Source: CBDEGR01 sp965237895
Lineage (GTDB): Bacteria > Acidobacteriota > Terriglobia > UBA7540 > JAPUME01
DNA length: 64,000 bases
NCBI GenBank assembly: GCA_965237895.1
Contig: CBDEGR010000002.1
Coordinates: 1,984,001 to 2,048,000 of the forward strand
Reading direction: 5' to 3'
Below the pieces are notes generated by a model. The model was not told where the DNA came from. It did not search any database and saw only the letters and a program-made list of their open reading frames with translations. Position 1 is the stretch's first letter. The number at the start of each line of letters is the position of its first letter. Below, in pieces: positions 29,390-38,603 of this stretch. Both the position numbers and the translations under genes were made by a program.

Positions 29390-29630
29390 AGAGAGCCCTG
29401 ATCGTCGGCTGCGGATTGCCGGGTTCGTCCGGCCGGGAGGAACGCTTGCGGGTTCTCACGCGCTTGGCCGGGATGCAGCGGACGCTCCCGGAGAGCTGCC
29501 CTGGCCGCTGACCAGAGACGACCTGAACGCCTTCGTGCAATAGGGCTTTACAGAAGAGACGAAATTCCTGGATTATCTCGACCACGAAACCCCGTCGGCC
29601 CGAAGATTTCGTGCCGAATACCTGGCTTGA
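29390..29630 (+). pseudogene. C-terminal remnant of a SAM-dependent methyltransferase
   Basis: In one frame the DNA reads RPGGTLAGSHALGRDAADAP, then GELPWPLTRDDLNAFVQ, a TAG, GFTEETKFLDYLDHETPSAR and RFRAEYLA to a TGA at 29628-29630. PGGTL plus PWPLTRxxL and the RRFRxEY ending are typical of a class I methyltransferase C-terminus. No SAM-binding half is present upstream. It fills most of the 29339-29811 gap. Confidence 0.55.
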
Positions 29631-29671
29631 AGCCCGCCGGCCGCGCCCCGCCTCCTTCGGCGTCACCAGCC

Positions 29672-29700
29672 TTGACATCTCCCTTAACCCCCGCTAAGTT
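29672..29700 (+). promoter_or_regulatory. Probable sigma-70 promoter of the lipid cluster
   Basis: TTGACA at 29672-29677 and TAAGTT at 29695-29700 are separated by 17 bp, about 110 bp upstream of the acyl-CoA reductase start. The -35 box is perfect and the -10 box moderate. Confidence 0.5.
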
Positions 29701-29811
29701 ATTGTATATACGAGTGCTTTGGTTTTTTGCATTCGATTCGCACCACAGAACTTTTCGCGATGCCTCGACACTGCCGACCAGGCTGCTTGCGTGCCGGATG
29801 TGGAGGTCAGG

Positions 29812-31611
29812 GTGTGTTTGTTGATTGACGTCGGAAAAACATACGCGCAACACGAAATCCTCCTCGTCGGCGGAAACGGATTTCTCGGCAAGGTCATTCT
29901 GGGACTCCTGCTGGACCGCTTCCCGAATCTGAAACGGATTCATCTTCTGCTGCGGGCGGGCGGCAACCTTACCTCGCGGGAGCGCTTTCAGGTGCAAGTA
30001 CTCCAGTCCCCGGCCCTGGTCCCGGTTGTAGGAAAGCACGGCCTGGAGTGGATCGAACGAAAAGTTGCCGTCTGGCCGGGGGATATTGTGCAGACCTCCT
30101 GCGGGCTCAGCTCCAAGAACTTGAAAAAACTGGCCGGGCGGGTAGACCTCATCATCAACTGCGCCGCACTGGTCGACTTCTTTCCTCCGCTCGACGATTC
30201 CTTCCGCTCGAACGTGGACGGGGTGGAAAATCTGATCCTTCTGGCGAAGCAGTTTTCCTCGAAGCTGCTTCACGTCTCCACCTGTTACGTCTGCGGCGAA
30301 GCCGACGGCTTGATTGAAGAGACCGAACCGATTCGCGGTTTTTATCCCCGCAAAGAAGGTCCCGAAGACAAAACCTTCGATCACACGCAGGAACTCCGCA
30401 CCTGCCGCGAGCGGATCGATCAAATTCGCGAATCCGATCAGGCAAACGACGGCGCCGGTAACGGAAAAAACAGCCCTACGGTTCGATTGACCGTGGAAGG
30501 CCCGGCGGAGGAAGTGGCGGCGCGGGTGAGGACTCTCGCCGGTGTTCATGAAGTGGAGCAGAAGGGGCAATTCGACGGCACGGTGCTTTTGGAAGTCCGT
30601 TCGGAAAAGGGGCGAGACCTCCGCCAGGAGTTGACAAAAACCATTGTCGAGGCCGGCTGGGGATTATTGGAACTCAACTTGGCCGGCATGAGCCTGGAGG
30701 TAAAAACCCAACGCTCCAAAGAGACGGCGGAGCGGCTGGTGGAGTTCGGCCGCCGTCGCGCCGGGCATTGGGGTTGGGTCAACACCTACACCTTCTCCAA
30801 AAGTATCGGCGAGCAGATCCTCACCTCCGAAAAAGAACTCGAGCACACCATCGTTCGTCCGGCCATCATCGAAAGCGCCTTGCGATTTCCATTTCCCGGA
30901 TGGATTGAAGGCGGCCGCACGTCGGCCTCGCTGGTTCTGATGGCCCTCAGTGGCATGCGCGACTGGCCGGTCCGGGCGGATGCTCCTCTGGAAGTGGTCC
31001 CGGTGGACTTGGTTGCTTCCGCCATCCTGGTCGTCGGGGCCTTGTTGATCGAAGGCCGGCACCAGCCCGTCTACCAATTGGGATCGGCGGACATCAATCC
31101 GATTCACCTGGGACCATTGATAAAATTTCTGGAGTCCGAATCTCGCGCGCGCCTGCGGGAGTCCGCTGTGGGACCCTGGAAAAAGACCCTGTCCCTTCCT
31201 CCGCGGAAAATACGATTCCTTACCGAAGACGAAGCGCGAGTGCGCCGTGAGCGTTCCCAGAAACGAATCGGCTGGGCGCAGGCCGTGATCGCGCGCATGG
31301 GCAAAATCAAGATGCTCGGCGGCGAAAAACTTTCCGGCTGGAATTCTGCTCTGCGTATCCGCGAGCTTCAGACACGTTTTCGCCAGCACACCCTCGACCA
31401 GTATCTGCCCTTCGTCCTGCACAACCGGTATCTGTTCGAATCGGAGAACATCCGCGCGGCATACGCCCAGCTTTCGGAAAAGGACCGCGCGCTGCTCCCC
31501 TGGGACCCGGAAAAGATCGACTGGAAAAATTACTGGCTCCAACACCAGGTCAAAGGCATTGAAAAATGGATTCAGCCGGATGCGGTCAAGGAATGGTCGT
31601 TTAAAATATAG
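29812..31611 (+). CDS. Fatty acyl-CoA reductase (NAD_binding_4/SDR) with an inserted ABC-ATPase C-terminal-like domain
   Basis: A 599-residue protein. The Rossmann start is ILLVGGNGFLGKVILGLLL and the catalytic region includes LLHVSTCYVCGEADG and NTYTFSKSIGEQIL (YxxxK equivalent). The C-terminal sterile-like domain holds RYLFESENIRAAYAQL. It would reduce long-chain acyl-CoA or acyl-ACP to aldehyde or alcohol. Residues ~220-296 (VRLTVEGPAEEVAARVRTL ... AGWGLLELNLAGMSLE) instead resemble the C-terminal domain of ABC-exporter ATPases (DUF4162/GldA type), replacing the helical linker usual in this family. The GTG start at 29812 follows GGAGGTCAGG; the frame is open upstream to 29719. First gene of the lipid cluster. 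Confidence 0.78.
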   Translation: MCLLIDVGKTYAQHEILLVGGNGFLGKVILGLLLDRFPNLKRIHLLLRAGGNLTSRERFQVQVLQSPALVPVVGKHGLEWIERKVAVWPGDIVQTSCGLSSKNLKKLAGRVDLIINCAALVDFFPPLDDSFRSNVDGVENLILLAKQFSSKLLHVSTCYVCGEADGLIEETEPIRGFYPRKEGPEDKTFDHTQELRTCRERIDQIRESDQANDGAGNGKNSPTVRLTVEGPAEEVAARVRTLAGVHEVEQKGQFDGTVLLEVRSEKGRDLRQELTKTIVEAGWGLLELNLAGMSLEVKTQRSKETAERLVEFGRRRAGHWGWVNTYTFSKSIGEQILTSEKELEHTIVRPAIIESALRFPFPGWIEGGRTSASLVLMALSGMRDWPVRADAPLEVVPVDLVASAILVVGALLIEGRHQPVYQLGSADINPIHLGPLIKFLESESRARLRESAVGPWKKTLSLPPRKIRFLTEDEARVRRERSQKRIGWAQAVIARMGKIKMLGGEKLSGWNSALRIRELQTRFRQHTLDQYLPFVLHNRYLFESENIRAAYAQLSEKDRALLPWDPEKIDWKNYWLQHQVKGIEKWIQPDAVKEWSFKI

Positions 31612-31666
31612 GCTCACGGAAGAAAATAGAAGAAAATGGAAGAAACCGGAAAAGTTTAGGATCCTT

Positions 31667-34501
31667 ATGGCGACTGGCACCCCGGAAATGCGAATCTTCT
31701 CCCTCGAAGAGCAGGTCGTGGAGATCGTACGGGAACTGTTGAAAGAGCTGGGCTCTCTGCAAGCGGTTCGGCTGGAGGCTTCTCTCGACCGCGACCTCGG
31801 CCTGGGAAGCATGGAGCGCGTCGAGTTGCTGGTACGTTGTGAGGCTCGGTTCAATCGCAGACTGCCGGACGGAATCGCACAGGAGACGGAAACGCTCGCC
31901 GACTGGGTCCGCGCCATGCGGGATAGCGAAAAGCCCGAAGCCGGCGAATCCCCTTACCGTATTGTTCAGCCAAACGAGTTGCCTCCTCCGGCTCCCGAAT
32001 CCGCCCGGAGCTTCGCCGAGGTGCTGCGTCGCCATGCCGAAGCCGCCCCGGACCGTGTCCACATTCATCTGCTGGATAAGGAAGACGGCAAGGACATCAC
32101 CTACGGGCAGCTACTTGAAACCGCCTCCCGCGTGGCCGCAGGTCTTCAAGCTGCCGGGCTGCGGCGCGATGAAACCGTCTCCATGATGCTGCCGACCTGC
32201 GACGACTTTTTCTATGCCTTCTTCGGCGTCATGTTGGCCGGAGGCATTCCGGTTCCCATCTACCCCCCGGCACGCCCGGATAAAATTGAGGAGTACGTCA
32301 ACCGGCAATCGGACATCCTGCGCAACGCCGGAGTCCGCTTCCTGATCAGCTTCCCCACCGCCAAGCATGTAGCGCGGATTTTGCAGCTCGGCATTCCGAG
32401 CCTGGCCGACGTTACGACGGTCGAGACCCTTGCCGAATACGGGAAGCTGCCGCTGGGCGGAGTCAGCGAACCATCTGATACAGCATTTATTCAGTACACT
32501 TCGGGCAGCACGGGCGACCCGAAAGGCGTGGTCCTTTCGCAGTCGAACATCCTAGCCAACGTGCGCGGTATCGGATGGGCCGTCCAAGTCAAACCAACCG
32601 ACATCGGCGTCACTTGGCTGCCGCTCTATCACGACATGGGACTGATCGGTTCCTGGCTCTTCACCCTCTATTACGCGCTGCCGATTACCGTTCTCTCGCC
32701 GCTCGACTTCCTGAGCCGTCCGGAACGATGGCTGTGGGCGATGCACAATTCCGGCGGCACGCTCTGCCCCGCCCCGAATTTTTCTTTTGAACTCTGCGCG
32801 CGGAAAATTCCCGACTCGGCCCTTGCAGGGCTCGACCTGAGCGCCTGGCGCGTGGCGATCAACGCCGGTGAGGCCGTTCTCCCCGATACCCTGGCACGCT
32901 TCGAAGATCGCTTCCGGCCTTACGGGTTCCGCGCGGAGAGCTACATCCCCTGTTACGGGCTGGCCGAATCCTCCGTGGCGCTTGTCTTTCCGCCCATCAA
33001 CCGGCGCCCGGTGATCGATACGATTCGCCGCGACCGCTTCGAACGAGAAGGGATCGCCGAGAAAACCCTCACGGACGGCCCGAACGGTATGCGCTTCGTC
33101 GCCAACGGCAAGCCCTTGCCGGAACATGAAATCAAGATCGTCGATGAGGAAGGGCGGGAGCTCGGCGAGCGCCTGCAAGGGCGACTTCTGTTCCGAGGCC
33201 TTTCAAAGACCTCCGGCTACTACTGCGACCCGGAGGCGACCGCCGCCGTCACCACCGAAGACGGCTGGATGGATTCCGGCGACTTGGCCTATTGGGCCGG
33301 GGGAGAACTCTACATCACCGGGCGCGTCAAAGATTGCATCATCAAATTCGGCAGGAACATCAATCCTCAAGATGTGGAGGCCGCCGCCGCCGAGGTCGCC
33401 GGCGTACGCCGCGGATGCGTTGCCGCCTTCGGTTCCGTCGATTCGGTGATGGGAACCGAGCGCTTGGTGGTGGTCGGTGAAACCCGCCTTACCGCACGGG
33501 AGGACCGCCGGCGAATCAAAAAAGAGATCGCACAAAAAGTGGAGGCTGTTCTGGGCATCCCGCCCGACCGCGTGATCTTGACCGCTCCGCAGACGATTCC
33601 CAAAACCTCCAGCGGAAAGATCCGAAGGGGCGAAACCCGCCGGGTCTTCGAGGGAGGCATGCTCCAGCCCACGCGCCGGCCGCTGTGGCTGCAAATCGGG
33701 CGGCTCGGCCTGCAACACATGGACGAAGGGATTCAGTTTGCCTTCCGGCAGGGGAAGACGAATACCGGCGCTTTTTTCCGGGGAATGCTTTGGGTAGGTA
33801 CCGCCCTTCTCTCCGGAATCATCCTCCGCCTGCTTCCCGGCAGAAAGCTGAAGGCGAAATTCCTCCGCCCGGCGGCGCGTTCGATTCTTGCGTTCGGCAA
33901 AGGCCGAATTGAAATTACCGGGCGAGTTATAGGAAAAGGCGAAGCCGCGAAGACCCCTTCCGTATTTGTGGCCAATTGTTCAAGTTCCCTTGACCCGTTG
34001 GTTCTGCCGGCGACGCTCCCCTCGCCGCTCCTGATGGCCGAATCGGTGGTGCTCACCGGCACGGCCTGGCCCACGGCGTTTCTCTTGAAACCTTTGCTCA
34101 TACCGCCGCTTTGCGACGCCCGCACGCCGCCCGGCGGCACATTGCGGGAGCGTGCGCGGCACATGCTCAAAAACGGCTACTCGCTTCTGGTCTTCCCGGA
34201 AGGCCGAGCCGGAATGCCGCCGCATCGCAGCCGGTTTCGCCTGGAGGCGTTCCACGCCGCAACTGAAAACGGGACTCCGATCGTTCCCGTGTCGGTCGAA
34301 GGAACCTCCAGCCTTTTCGGGGCAAACGAAAATACCGCCACCAATGAAAGCGTGCGGCCGAAAGTCCGCCTGGGAGTTCCGATCACCACGGAGATGCAAA
34401 AAAACGAAGGCGTCGCCGGGCTGCGCGCGCGGGTGCGGGATGCAATTTCGAAACTGAGCGCCGAAACAGCAAGCGAAAACAGCGCGGGAGCTGCACGATG
34501 A
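31667..34501 (+). CDS. ACP / fatty acyl-AMP ligase / PlsC-like acyltransferase fusion
   Basis: A 944-residue multidomain protein. Residues ~5-80 are an acyl carrier domain with the phosphopantetheine Ser48 (LGLGSMERVEL). Residues ~105-680 are an AMP-dependent ligase (YTSGSTGDPKGVVLSQ, CYGLAESS, SGDLAYW, KTSSGKIRR). Residues ~740-930 are a PlsC-type acyltransferase with FPEGRAG, but its HxxxxD motif reads NCSSSLD: Cys771 (TGT, 33977-33979) replaces the catalytic His. The ligase would activate a fatty acid and load the carrier. ATG 31667 has AGGA upstream. It follows the reductase by 55 bp and overlaps plsY by 4 bp (ATGA). Confidence 0.88.
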   Translation: MATGTPEMRIFSLEEQVVEIVRELLKELGSLQAVRLEASLDRDLGLGSMERVELLVRCEARFNRRLPDGIAQETETLADWVRAMRDSEKPEAGESPYRIVQPNELPPPAPESARSFAEVLRRHAEAAPDRVHIHLLDKEDGKDITYGQLLETASRVAAGLQAAGLRRDETVSMMLPTCDDFFYAFFGVMLAGGIPVPIYPPARPDKIEEYVNRQSDILRNAGVRFLISFPTAKHVARILQLGIPSLADVTTVETLAEYGKLPLGGVSEPSDTAFIQYTSGSTGDPKGVVLSQSNILANVRGIGWAVQVKPTDIGVTWLPLYHDMGLIGSWLFTLYYALPITVLSPLDFLSRPERWLWAMHNSGGTLCPAPNFSFELCARKIPDSALAGLDLSAWRVAINAGEAVLPDTLARFEDRFRPYGFRAESYIPCYGLAESSVALVFPPINRRPVIDTIRRDRFEREGIAEKTLTDGPNGMRFVANGKPLPEHEIKIVDEEGRELGERLQGRLLFRGLSKTSGYYCDPEATAAVTTEDGWMDSGDLAYWAGGELYITGRVKDCIIKFGRNINPQDVEAAAAEVAGVRRGCVAAFGSVDSVMGTERLVVVGETRLTAREDRRRIKKEIAQKVEAVLGIPPDRVILTAPQTIPKTSSGKIRRGETRRVFEGGMLQPTRRPLWLQIGRLGLQHMDEGIQFAFRQGKTNTGAFFRGMLWVGTALLSGIILRLLPGRKLKAKFLRPAARSILAFGKGRIEITGRVIGKGEAAKTPSVFVANCSSSLDPLVLPATLPSPLLMAESVVLTGTAWPTAFLLKPLLIPPLCDARTPPGGTLRERARHMLKNGYSLLVFPEGRAGMPPHRSRFRLEAFHAATENGTPIVPVSVEGTSSLFGANENTATNESVRPKVRLGVPITTEMQKNEGVAGLRARVRDAISKLSAETASENSAGAAR

Positions 34502-35106
34502 TCGAAGACTATTCCGTGCTGCTCTATCAGTTGCCGATCTGTTTTTTTCTCGGGTCGATCCCGTTCGCCCTGATCGCCATGGCCGGTTCCGGCATCGACA
34601 TCCGCCAAGTCGGCTCCGGTAACCCGGGTTTCAACAACGTACTGCGCGTCAGCAAACTGCGCGCCGTCATCGCCCTGGCCGGCGACATGGGAAAGGGCTA
34701 TCTGGCCGTCACTCTTTTTCTTACTCTTGTCCCAAACCTGAAACCGGAGCAGACACTGATCTGGGGATGGTTGTACGGCTTCGCCGTGGTCTTGGGACAC
34801 TGCTATTCGCCGTTCCTGAAGTTCCGGGGGGGAAAGGGGATCGCCAGCTCGGGGGGCATCATGCTGGTCCTTTACCCGACGTGGACCGTCTTCGCCTTGG
34901 TGACGTTTGTCGCCATTCGCCTCGCCGGGAGCCGGCTGAAGTGGCGGGAGGCGGGAGCGATCGCCTCGCTCAGCACCTGGGTCGTCTTCATGGTGATCCT
35001 GCTGCTTTTTCTGGGCCGGCAGGATGCGGCCTTCGCCGCCTTCATGACGCTGTTCTTGGCCTGGAAACACAAGAAGAATTTCCAAAATCTTTTAAGTCCA
35101 GCTTAA
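34498..35106 (+). CDS. plsY: Glycerol-3-phosphate acyltransferase PlsY
   Basis: A 202-residue membrane enzyme with the PlsY motifs: LGSIPFALI, VGSGNPGFNNVLR (family usually GSGNPGATNV) and GHCYSPFLKFRGGKGIASSGG. It uses acyl phosphate to acylate glycerol-3-phosphate at sn-1. ATG overlaps the previous stop, implying translational coupling to the acyl-activating enzyme. The F-N-N in motif 2 deviates from consensus and may mark a different acceptor or donor. Confidence 0.9.
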   Translation: MIEDYSVLLYQLPICFFLGSIPFALIAMAGSGIDIRQVGSGNPGFNNVLRVSKLRAVIALAGDMGKGYLAVTLFLTLVPNLKPEQTLIWGWLYGFAVVLGHCYSPFLKFRGGKGIASSGGIMLVLYPTWTVFALVTFVAIRLAGSRLKWREAGAIASLSTWVVFMVILLLFLGRQDAAFAAFMTLFLAWKHKKNFQNLLSPA

Positions 35107-35194
35107 GAGGTCCCGAGTTGTGCCCACGGATATTATCCATACTTCCCTTCAGGCTGTTTCCCGGCCCCGCCCGAAGCCCGGCACGCCCACGACG

Positions 35195-35893
35195 ATGAAT
35201 CCTGCCGCGCAGCGGATCGCATTTTACGATTTTGACGGGACGCTCTCTTCCTCGAACATCGTCTCCCGTTACGCCTTCTATGCCCGTCATCTCCCCTCTC
35301 GGCTTCGCGCCGCGTCGAATTTTACCAAGCTCGTGCTGAGCGTGCCGCTCTACCTGGGACTCGACTTTTACTCGCGCCGCGCCTTCAACCGTTATTTTTA
35401 TCGCCAGTACATGGGAATGCGGCGGGCGTGGCTACGAGAACTTTCCACCCTGCTCTTTGAAAAAATCGTCCGGCCCACGCTCTACCCCGGCGCGCGCAGC
35501 TTGGTGGAAGAGGACCGGAAAGCCGGCTTCCGGCCGGTGGTGATCAGCGGCGGTCTCGACTTCGCCTTAGCGCCTGTGGTACGTTATTTCGGCTTCGGCG
35601 ATATGATCTCCAACAGATTGGTCTTCGAAAACGGTGTCGCCACCGGCGAGGTTGAGGTTCCCCTGCTTGCCGAGGCGGAGAAAGTTTCGGCCATGCAAAA
35701 GCTCTGCTGCGGGGCAGGCGCCCGGTTGAGCGAAGCGAAAGCCTATTCGGACAGCGCTTCCGACGTCCCCATGCTCGAAGCCGTGGGTATGCCCGCCGCC
35801 GTCCATCCCGACCGGCGGCTTCGCCGTGTGGCGCGCGAACGAGACTGGCCGGTACTGGATTTGAAACGAGGCAACCATGTCCATCAAGACTGA
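35195..35893 (+). CDS. HAD-superfamily (SerB-like IB) phosphatase
   Basis: 232 residues from the ATG at 35195 (an in-frame GTG at 35120 would add 25). HAD motif I is FYDFDGTLSSSN, motif II VVISGG and motif IV DSASDVPMLEAVG. A helical cap with RAASNFTKLVLSV separates I and II. This subgroup includes phosphoserine phosphatases and lysophosphatidic acid or phosphatidic acid phosphatases; in a lipid cluster a lipid phosphate is a reasonable substrate (inference). It overlaps the next gene by 17 bp. Confidence 0.8.
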   Translation: MNPAAQRIAFYDFDGTLSSSNIVSRYAFYARHLPSRLRAASNFTKLVLSVPLYLGLDFYSRRAFNRYFYRQYMGMRRAWLRELSTLLFEKIVRPTLYPGARSLVEEDRKAGFRPVVISGGLDFALAPVVRYFGFGDMISNRLVFENGVATGEVEVPLLAEAEKVSAMQKLCCGAGARLSEAKAYSDSASDVPMLEAVGMPAAVHPDRRLRRVARERDWPVLDLKRGNHVHQD

Positions 35894-37580
35894 AGCCGAG
35901 GTTCCGGAGTTACTCGGGACCCGTGCATCGCACTTCTCCGACCCCACGCCGAACGCCGTCGGCCGCCGGGCGCTGGTCCCGCACGACGACTGCGTCGTGC
36001 ACCTGGAAGACGACTCGGCGCCCCGGTTGCTCTGGTACGGGGAAGATCTGATGGACGTGAAGATGCCCGCCGGTACGCGCGAAGTTTATCCCAAACCGGC
36101 CATCCCGGGCGTTCCCGACCGCGACACCGCCATCCGCTATGCCATTGCTCATCCGGAACAGATGGAGCCGCTGGCGGCGCTCCTTCGGCCCGGCATGAAG
36201 GTCACCGTGGTCATCGACGACATTTCGAAACCGTTGCCGAAAATGTTCAGCCCCGACGTGCGCGAGTCCGTTCTGAACATCGTCCTTCCGCTGCTCGCCG
36301 AGAAAGGCATCGACGACGTCCATATCATCATCGCCGCCGGTTTGCACCGGAAGATGGCGCCGTTTGAAGTTCGCCACGCCGTCGGCAAAAAAATCTTCAA
36401 CTCCTACTATCCCCACCGGCTCTACGACCACGACGCCGAAGCGCCGGACGGCATGGTGGAGCTGGGCGTCACCGAACTGGGCGAACGCGTCCGCATCAAC
36501 CGCCGCGCCGCCGAATCCGATCTGATTATTTACGTCAACCTGAGCCTGGTACCGATGGGCGGCGGCCACAGCTCGCTGGCGACCGGCCTGGGCGACTACG
36601 GAAGCCTCCAAGCCCATCACACCCCGGCCACCATCCGCAAGTGCGACTCCTACTTCGACCACACGCGAACCGCCCTGGGGGATTCGACCACACGCACCGG
36701 CCGCGTCCTCAACCAACATCTCAAGGTCTTTCACATTGAGACAACCCTGAACAATGCCATGTTCGATACGAAACTTTCTTTCTTCGTAAAGAACGAAGAC
36801 CGGTACAACTTATTGGACCGCGCTTCGTTCCGAACCACGCAGTGGGCGCTGGGAAAACTCTCGCGGAAGGCAAAGAGAAAACTTCTGTTCGCCTTCCCGG
36901 CTCCTTACGATGTGACCGCCGTCCACGCCGGAGCCACCGAGCCGGTGCATGAAAAGTCTCTGGCCTATTGCTACGCGCAGTATTGCGTGCCCATCGAAGG
37001 ACAGTCGGACGTGGTGGTCTTCGGCATCCCGTTCATCTCGCCCTACAACGTCAACTCCATTCTGAACCCGTTGCTCGTACAAACTCTCGCCCTCGGCTAC
37101 TTCCACAACATGTACCGGAACATGCCGGTGGTAAAGAAAAACGGGGTGATGATCTTGACGCATCCTCTCTACGACGAGTTCGACCAGCTGCACCATCCCT
37201 CTTACATCGAATTCTTTCACCGCATCCTCCCCGAGAGGCGCGACGCGCTCGAACTCGAACGCAAGTACGAAGCCGAATTCGCCCACAACCCGGAATACCA
37301 ACAGATGTACCACCACGGGAACGCCTACCACGGCGTGCATCCTTTCTATATGTGGTACTGGGGAGAGAACGGGCGGCAGCACGTGGGCAAAGTCATCGCC
37401 GTCGGTGCGGAAGACCGCAAAGTGGCGCAGATACTCGGCTGGGACGTGGCCGCCAATATGAACGAAGCCGTTGAAATGGCGCAATCCTTTCTGGGCCGCC
37501 GTCCAAGTATCACCCTGATGCACATTCCTCCCATCAACATGGCCGATGTTCATAGTCACGGCACGCCGGAATCCGTCTAG
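35877..37580 (+). CDS. LarA-like protein (DUF2088, lactate racemase superfamily)
   Basis: 567 residues. The N-terminal domain has the LarA-type IDDISKPLP and IIAAGLHRKM motifs and SDLIIYVNLSLVPMGGGHSS. The C-terminal part contains VVVFGIPFISPYNVNSILNP and YHHGNAYHGVHPFYMWYWGE. LarA uses the nickel-pincer nucleotide for hydride-transfer racemisation; the LarC gene in this window (7913-9127) fits a Ni cofactor. The Lys that anchors the cofactor in Lactobacillus LarA (GGAK context) is not evident here, so binding may be non-covalent or absent. It is about 140 residues longer than LarA. An alpha-hydroxy acid or glycerol-type lipid intermediate is a guess from context. Confidence 0.8.
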   Translation: MSIKTEAEVPELLGTRASHFSDPTPNAVGRRALVPHDDCVVHLEDDSAPRLLWYGEDLMDVKMPAGTREVYPKPAIPGVPDRDTAIRYAIAHPEQMEPLAALLRPGMKVTVVIDDISKPLPKMFSPDVRESVLNIVLPLLAEKGIDDVHIIIAAGLHRKMAPFEVRHAVGKKIFNSYYPHRLYDHDAEAPDGMVELGVTELGERVRINRRAAESDLIIYVNLSLVPMGGGHSSLATGLGDYGSLQAHHTPATIRKCDSYFDHTRTALGDSTTRTGRVLNQHLKVFHIETTLNNAMFDTKLSFFVKNEDRYNLLDRASFRTTQWALGKLSRKAKRKLLFAFPAPYDVTAVHAGATEPVHEKSLAYCYAQYCVPIEGQSDVVVFGIPFISPYNVNSILNPLLVQTLALGYFHNMYRNMPVVKKNGVMILTHPLYDEFDQLHHPSYIEFFHRILPERRDALELERKYEAEFAHNPEYQQMYHHGNAYHGVHPFYMWYWGENGRQHVGKVIAVGAEDRKVAQILGWDVAANMNEAVEMAQSFLGRRPSITLMHIPPINMADVHSHGTPESV

Positions 37581-37583
37581 CCG

Positions 37584-38600
37584 ATGAAGCCGATACTTAT
37601 CACCGGCGCCACGGGTTTTCTCGGCCAACACTTGGTCCGTCAACTGAAGCAGACAGCGCAGGGCCGTACCCTGCGCCTGCTCTGCCGGGGTTCTTCCCCC
37701 TGGGATCAAGACGCCGGCATCGAAGTCGTCCGGGGAGATATTACTTCGCGTGAAGATGTCCTCCGGGCCGTCGAGGGAACGGGGGAAATTTATCATCTGG
37801 CCGGGTTCGTGGCCCGCAACCCGAAAAACGTCCGGCAGCTTTACGAAGTCCACATCGAGGGCACACGGAATATCTGCGAGGCGATGCTTCAACACAAGAC
37901 CGAAAAAGTCGTCGTCGTCTCCTCTTCCGGCACCATCGCCGTCAACCCCGAGCCGGTCGCGCATAATGAAGAATCGGGATACAAGCATGAGACGATCGGA
38001 GAATGGCCCTACTACCTCAGCAAACTTTTCGCCGAAAAACTGGCGCTCCGCTACCAGGAGGAGTACGGGCTGCCGATTGTCGTCGTCAACCTGAGCCTGA
38101 TGCTCGGACCCGGCGACGAGCGGAACTCTTCCACCGGCGACGTCGTTAATTTTCTCGAAGGTCAAATCCTGTCCATCCCCAAAGGCGGGATGAATTTTGT
38201 GGACGCGCGTGACGCCGCCGCCGGATTGGTTGCCGCCATGCGGCGCGGGAAATCCGGGGAACGCTATCTGCTGGGGGGGGAGAACTGGACCTTCCGCGAG
38301 TTGATCCATCAAGTCGGAAAGTTTGCCGGCGTCCGTCCGCCGAAACTTCAACCCTCCTTGGGATTTTCCTTGGCAAGCGCGCGCCTGCTGCGAAAACTCT
38401 CTCCCTTGGTTGGAAAATCGTTCCGCATAGACGACGTCACGATCAAAATGTCGGCGCTCTTTTGGTACTGCGACACCCGAAAGGCGCAGGCGGAACTCGG
38501 GTTTAAAGCCCGCGACGCGGTCCTAACCCTGAAAGAGACCGTAGAGGACGTGCAGCGGCGTTTAAAATCTCAGGCGCAAAAAATTAATTCCCACCGGTGA
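37584..38600 (+). CDS. NAD-dependent epimerase/dehydratase (extended SDR)
   Basis: A 338-residue extended SDR with MKPILITGATGFLGQHLV (GxxGxxG), catalytic region VVSSSGTIAVNPEP and YYLSKLFAEK (YxxxK), and LLGGENWTFRELI in the substrate domain. It probably oxidises or reduces a lipid or sugar hydroxyl/ketone. It starts three bases after the LarA-like stop and ends three bases before the lipid kinase. Confidence 0.87.
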   Translation: MKPILITGATGFLGQHLVRQLKQTAQGRTLRLLCRGSSPWDQDAGIEVVRGDITSREDVLRAVEGTGEIYHLAGFVARNPKNVRQLYEVHIEGTRNICEAMLQHKTEKVVVVSSSGTIAVNPEPVAHNEESGYKHETIGEWPYYLSKLFAEKLALRYQEEYGLPIVVVNLSLMLGPGDERNSSTGDVVNFLEGQILSIPKGGMNFVDARDAAAGLVAAMRRGKSGERYLLGGENWTFRELIHQVGKFAGVRPPKLQPSLGFSLASARLLRKLSPLVGKSFRIDDVTIKMSALFWYCDTRKAQAELGFKARDAVLTLKETVEDVQRRLKSQAQKINSHR

Positions 38601-38603
38601 GGG

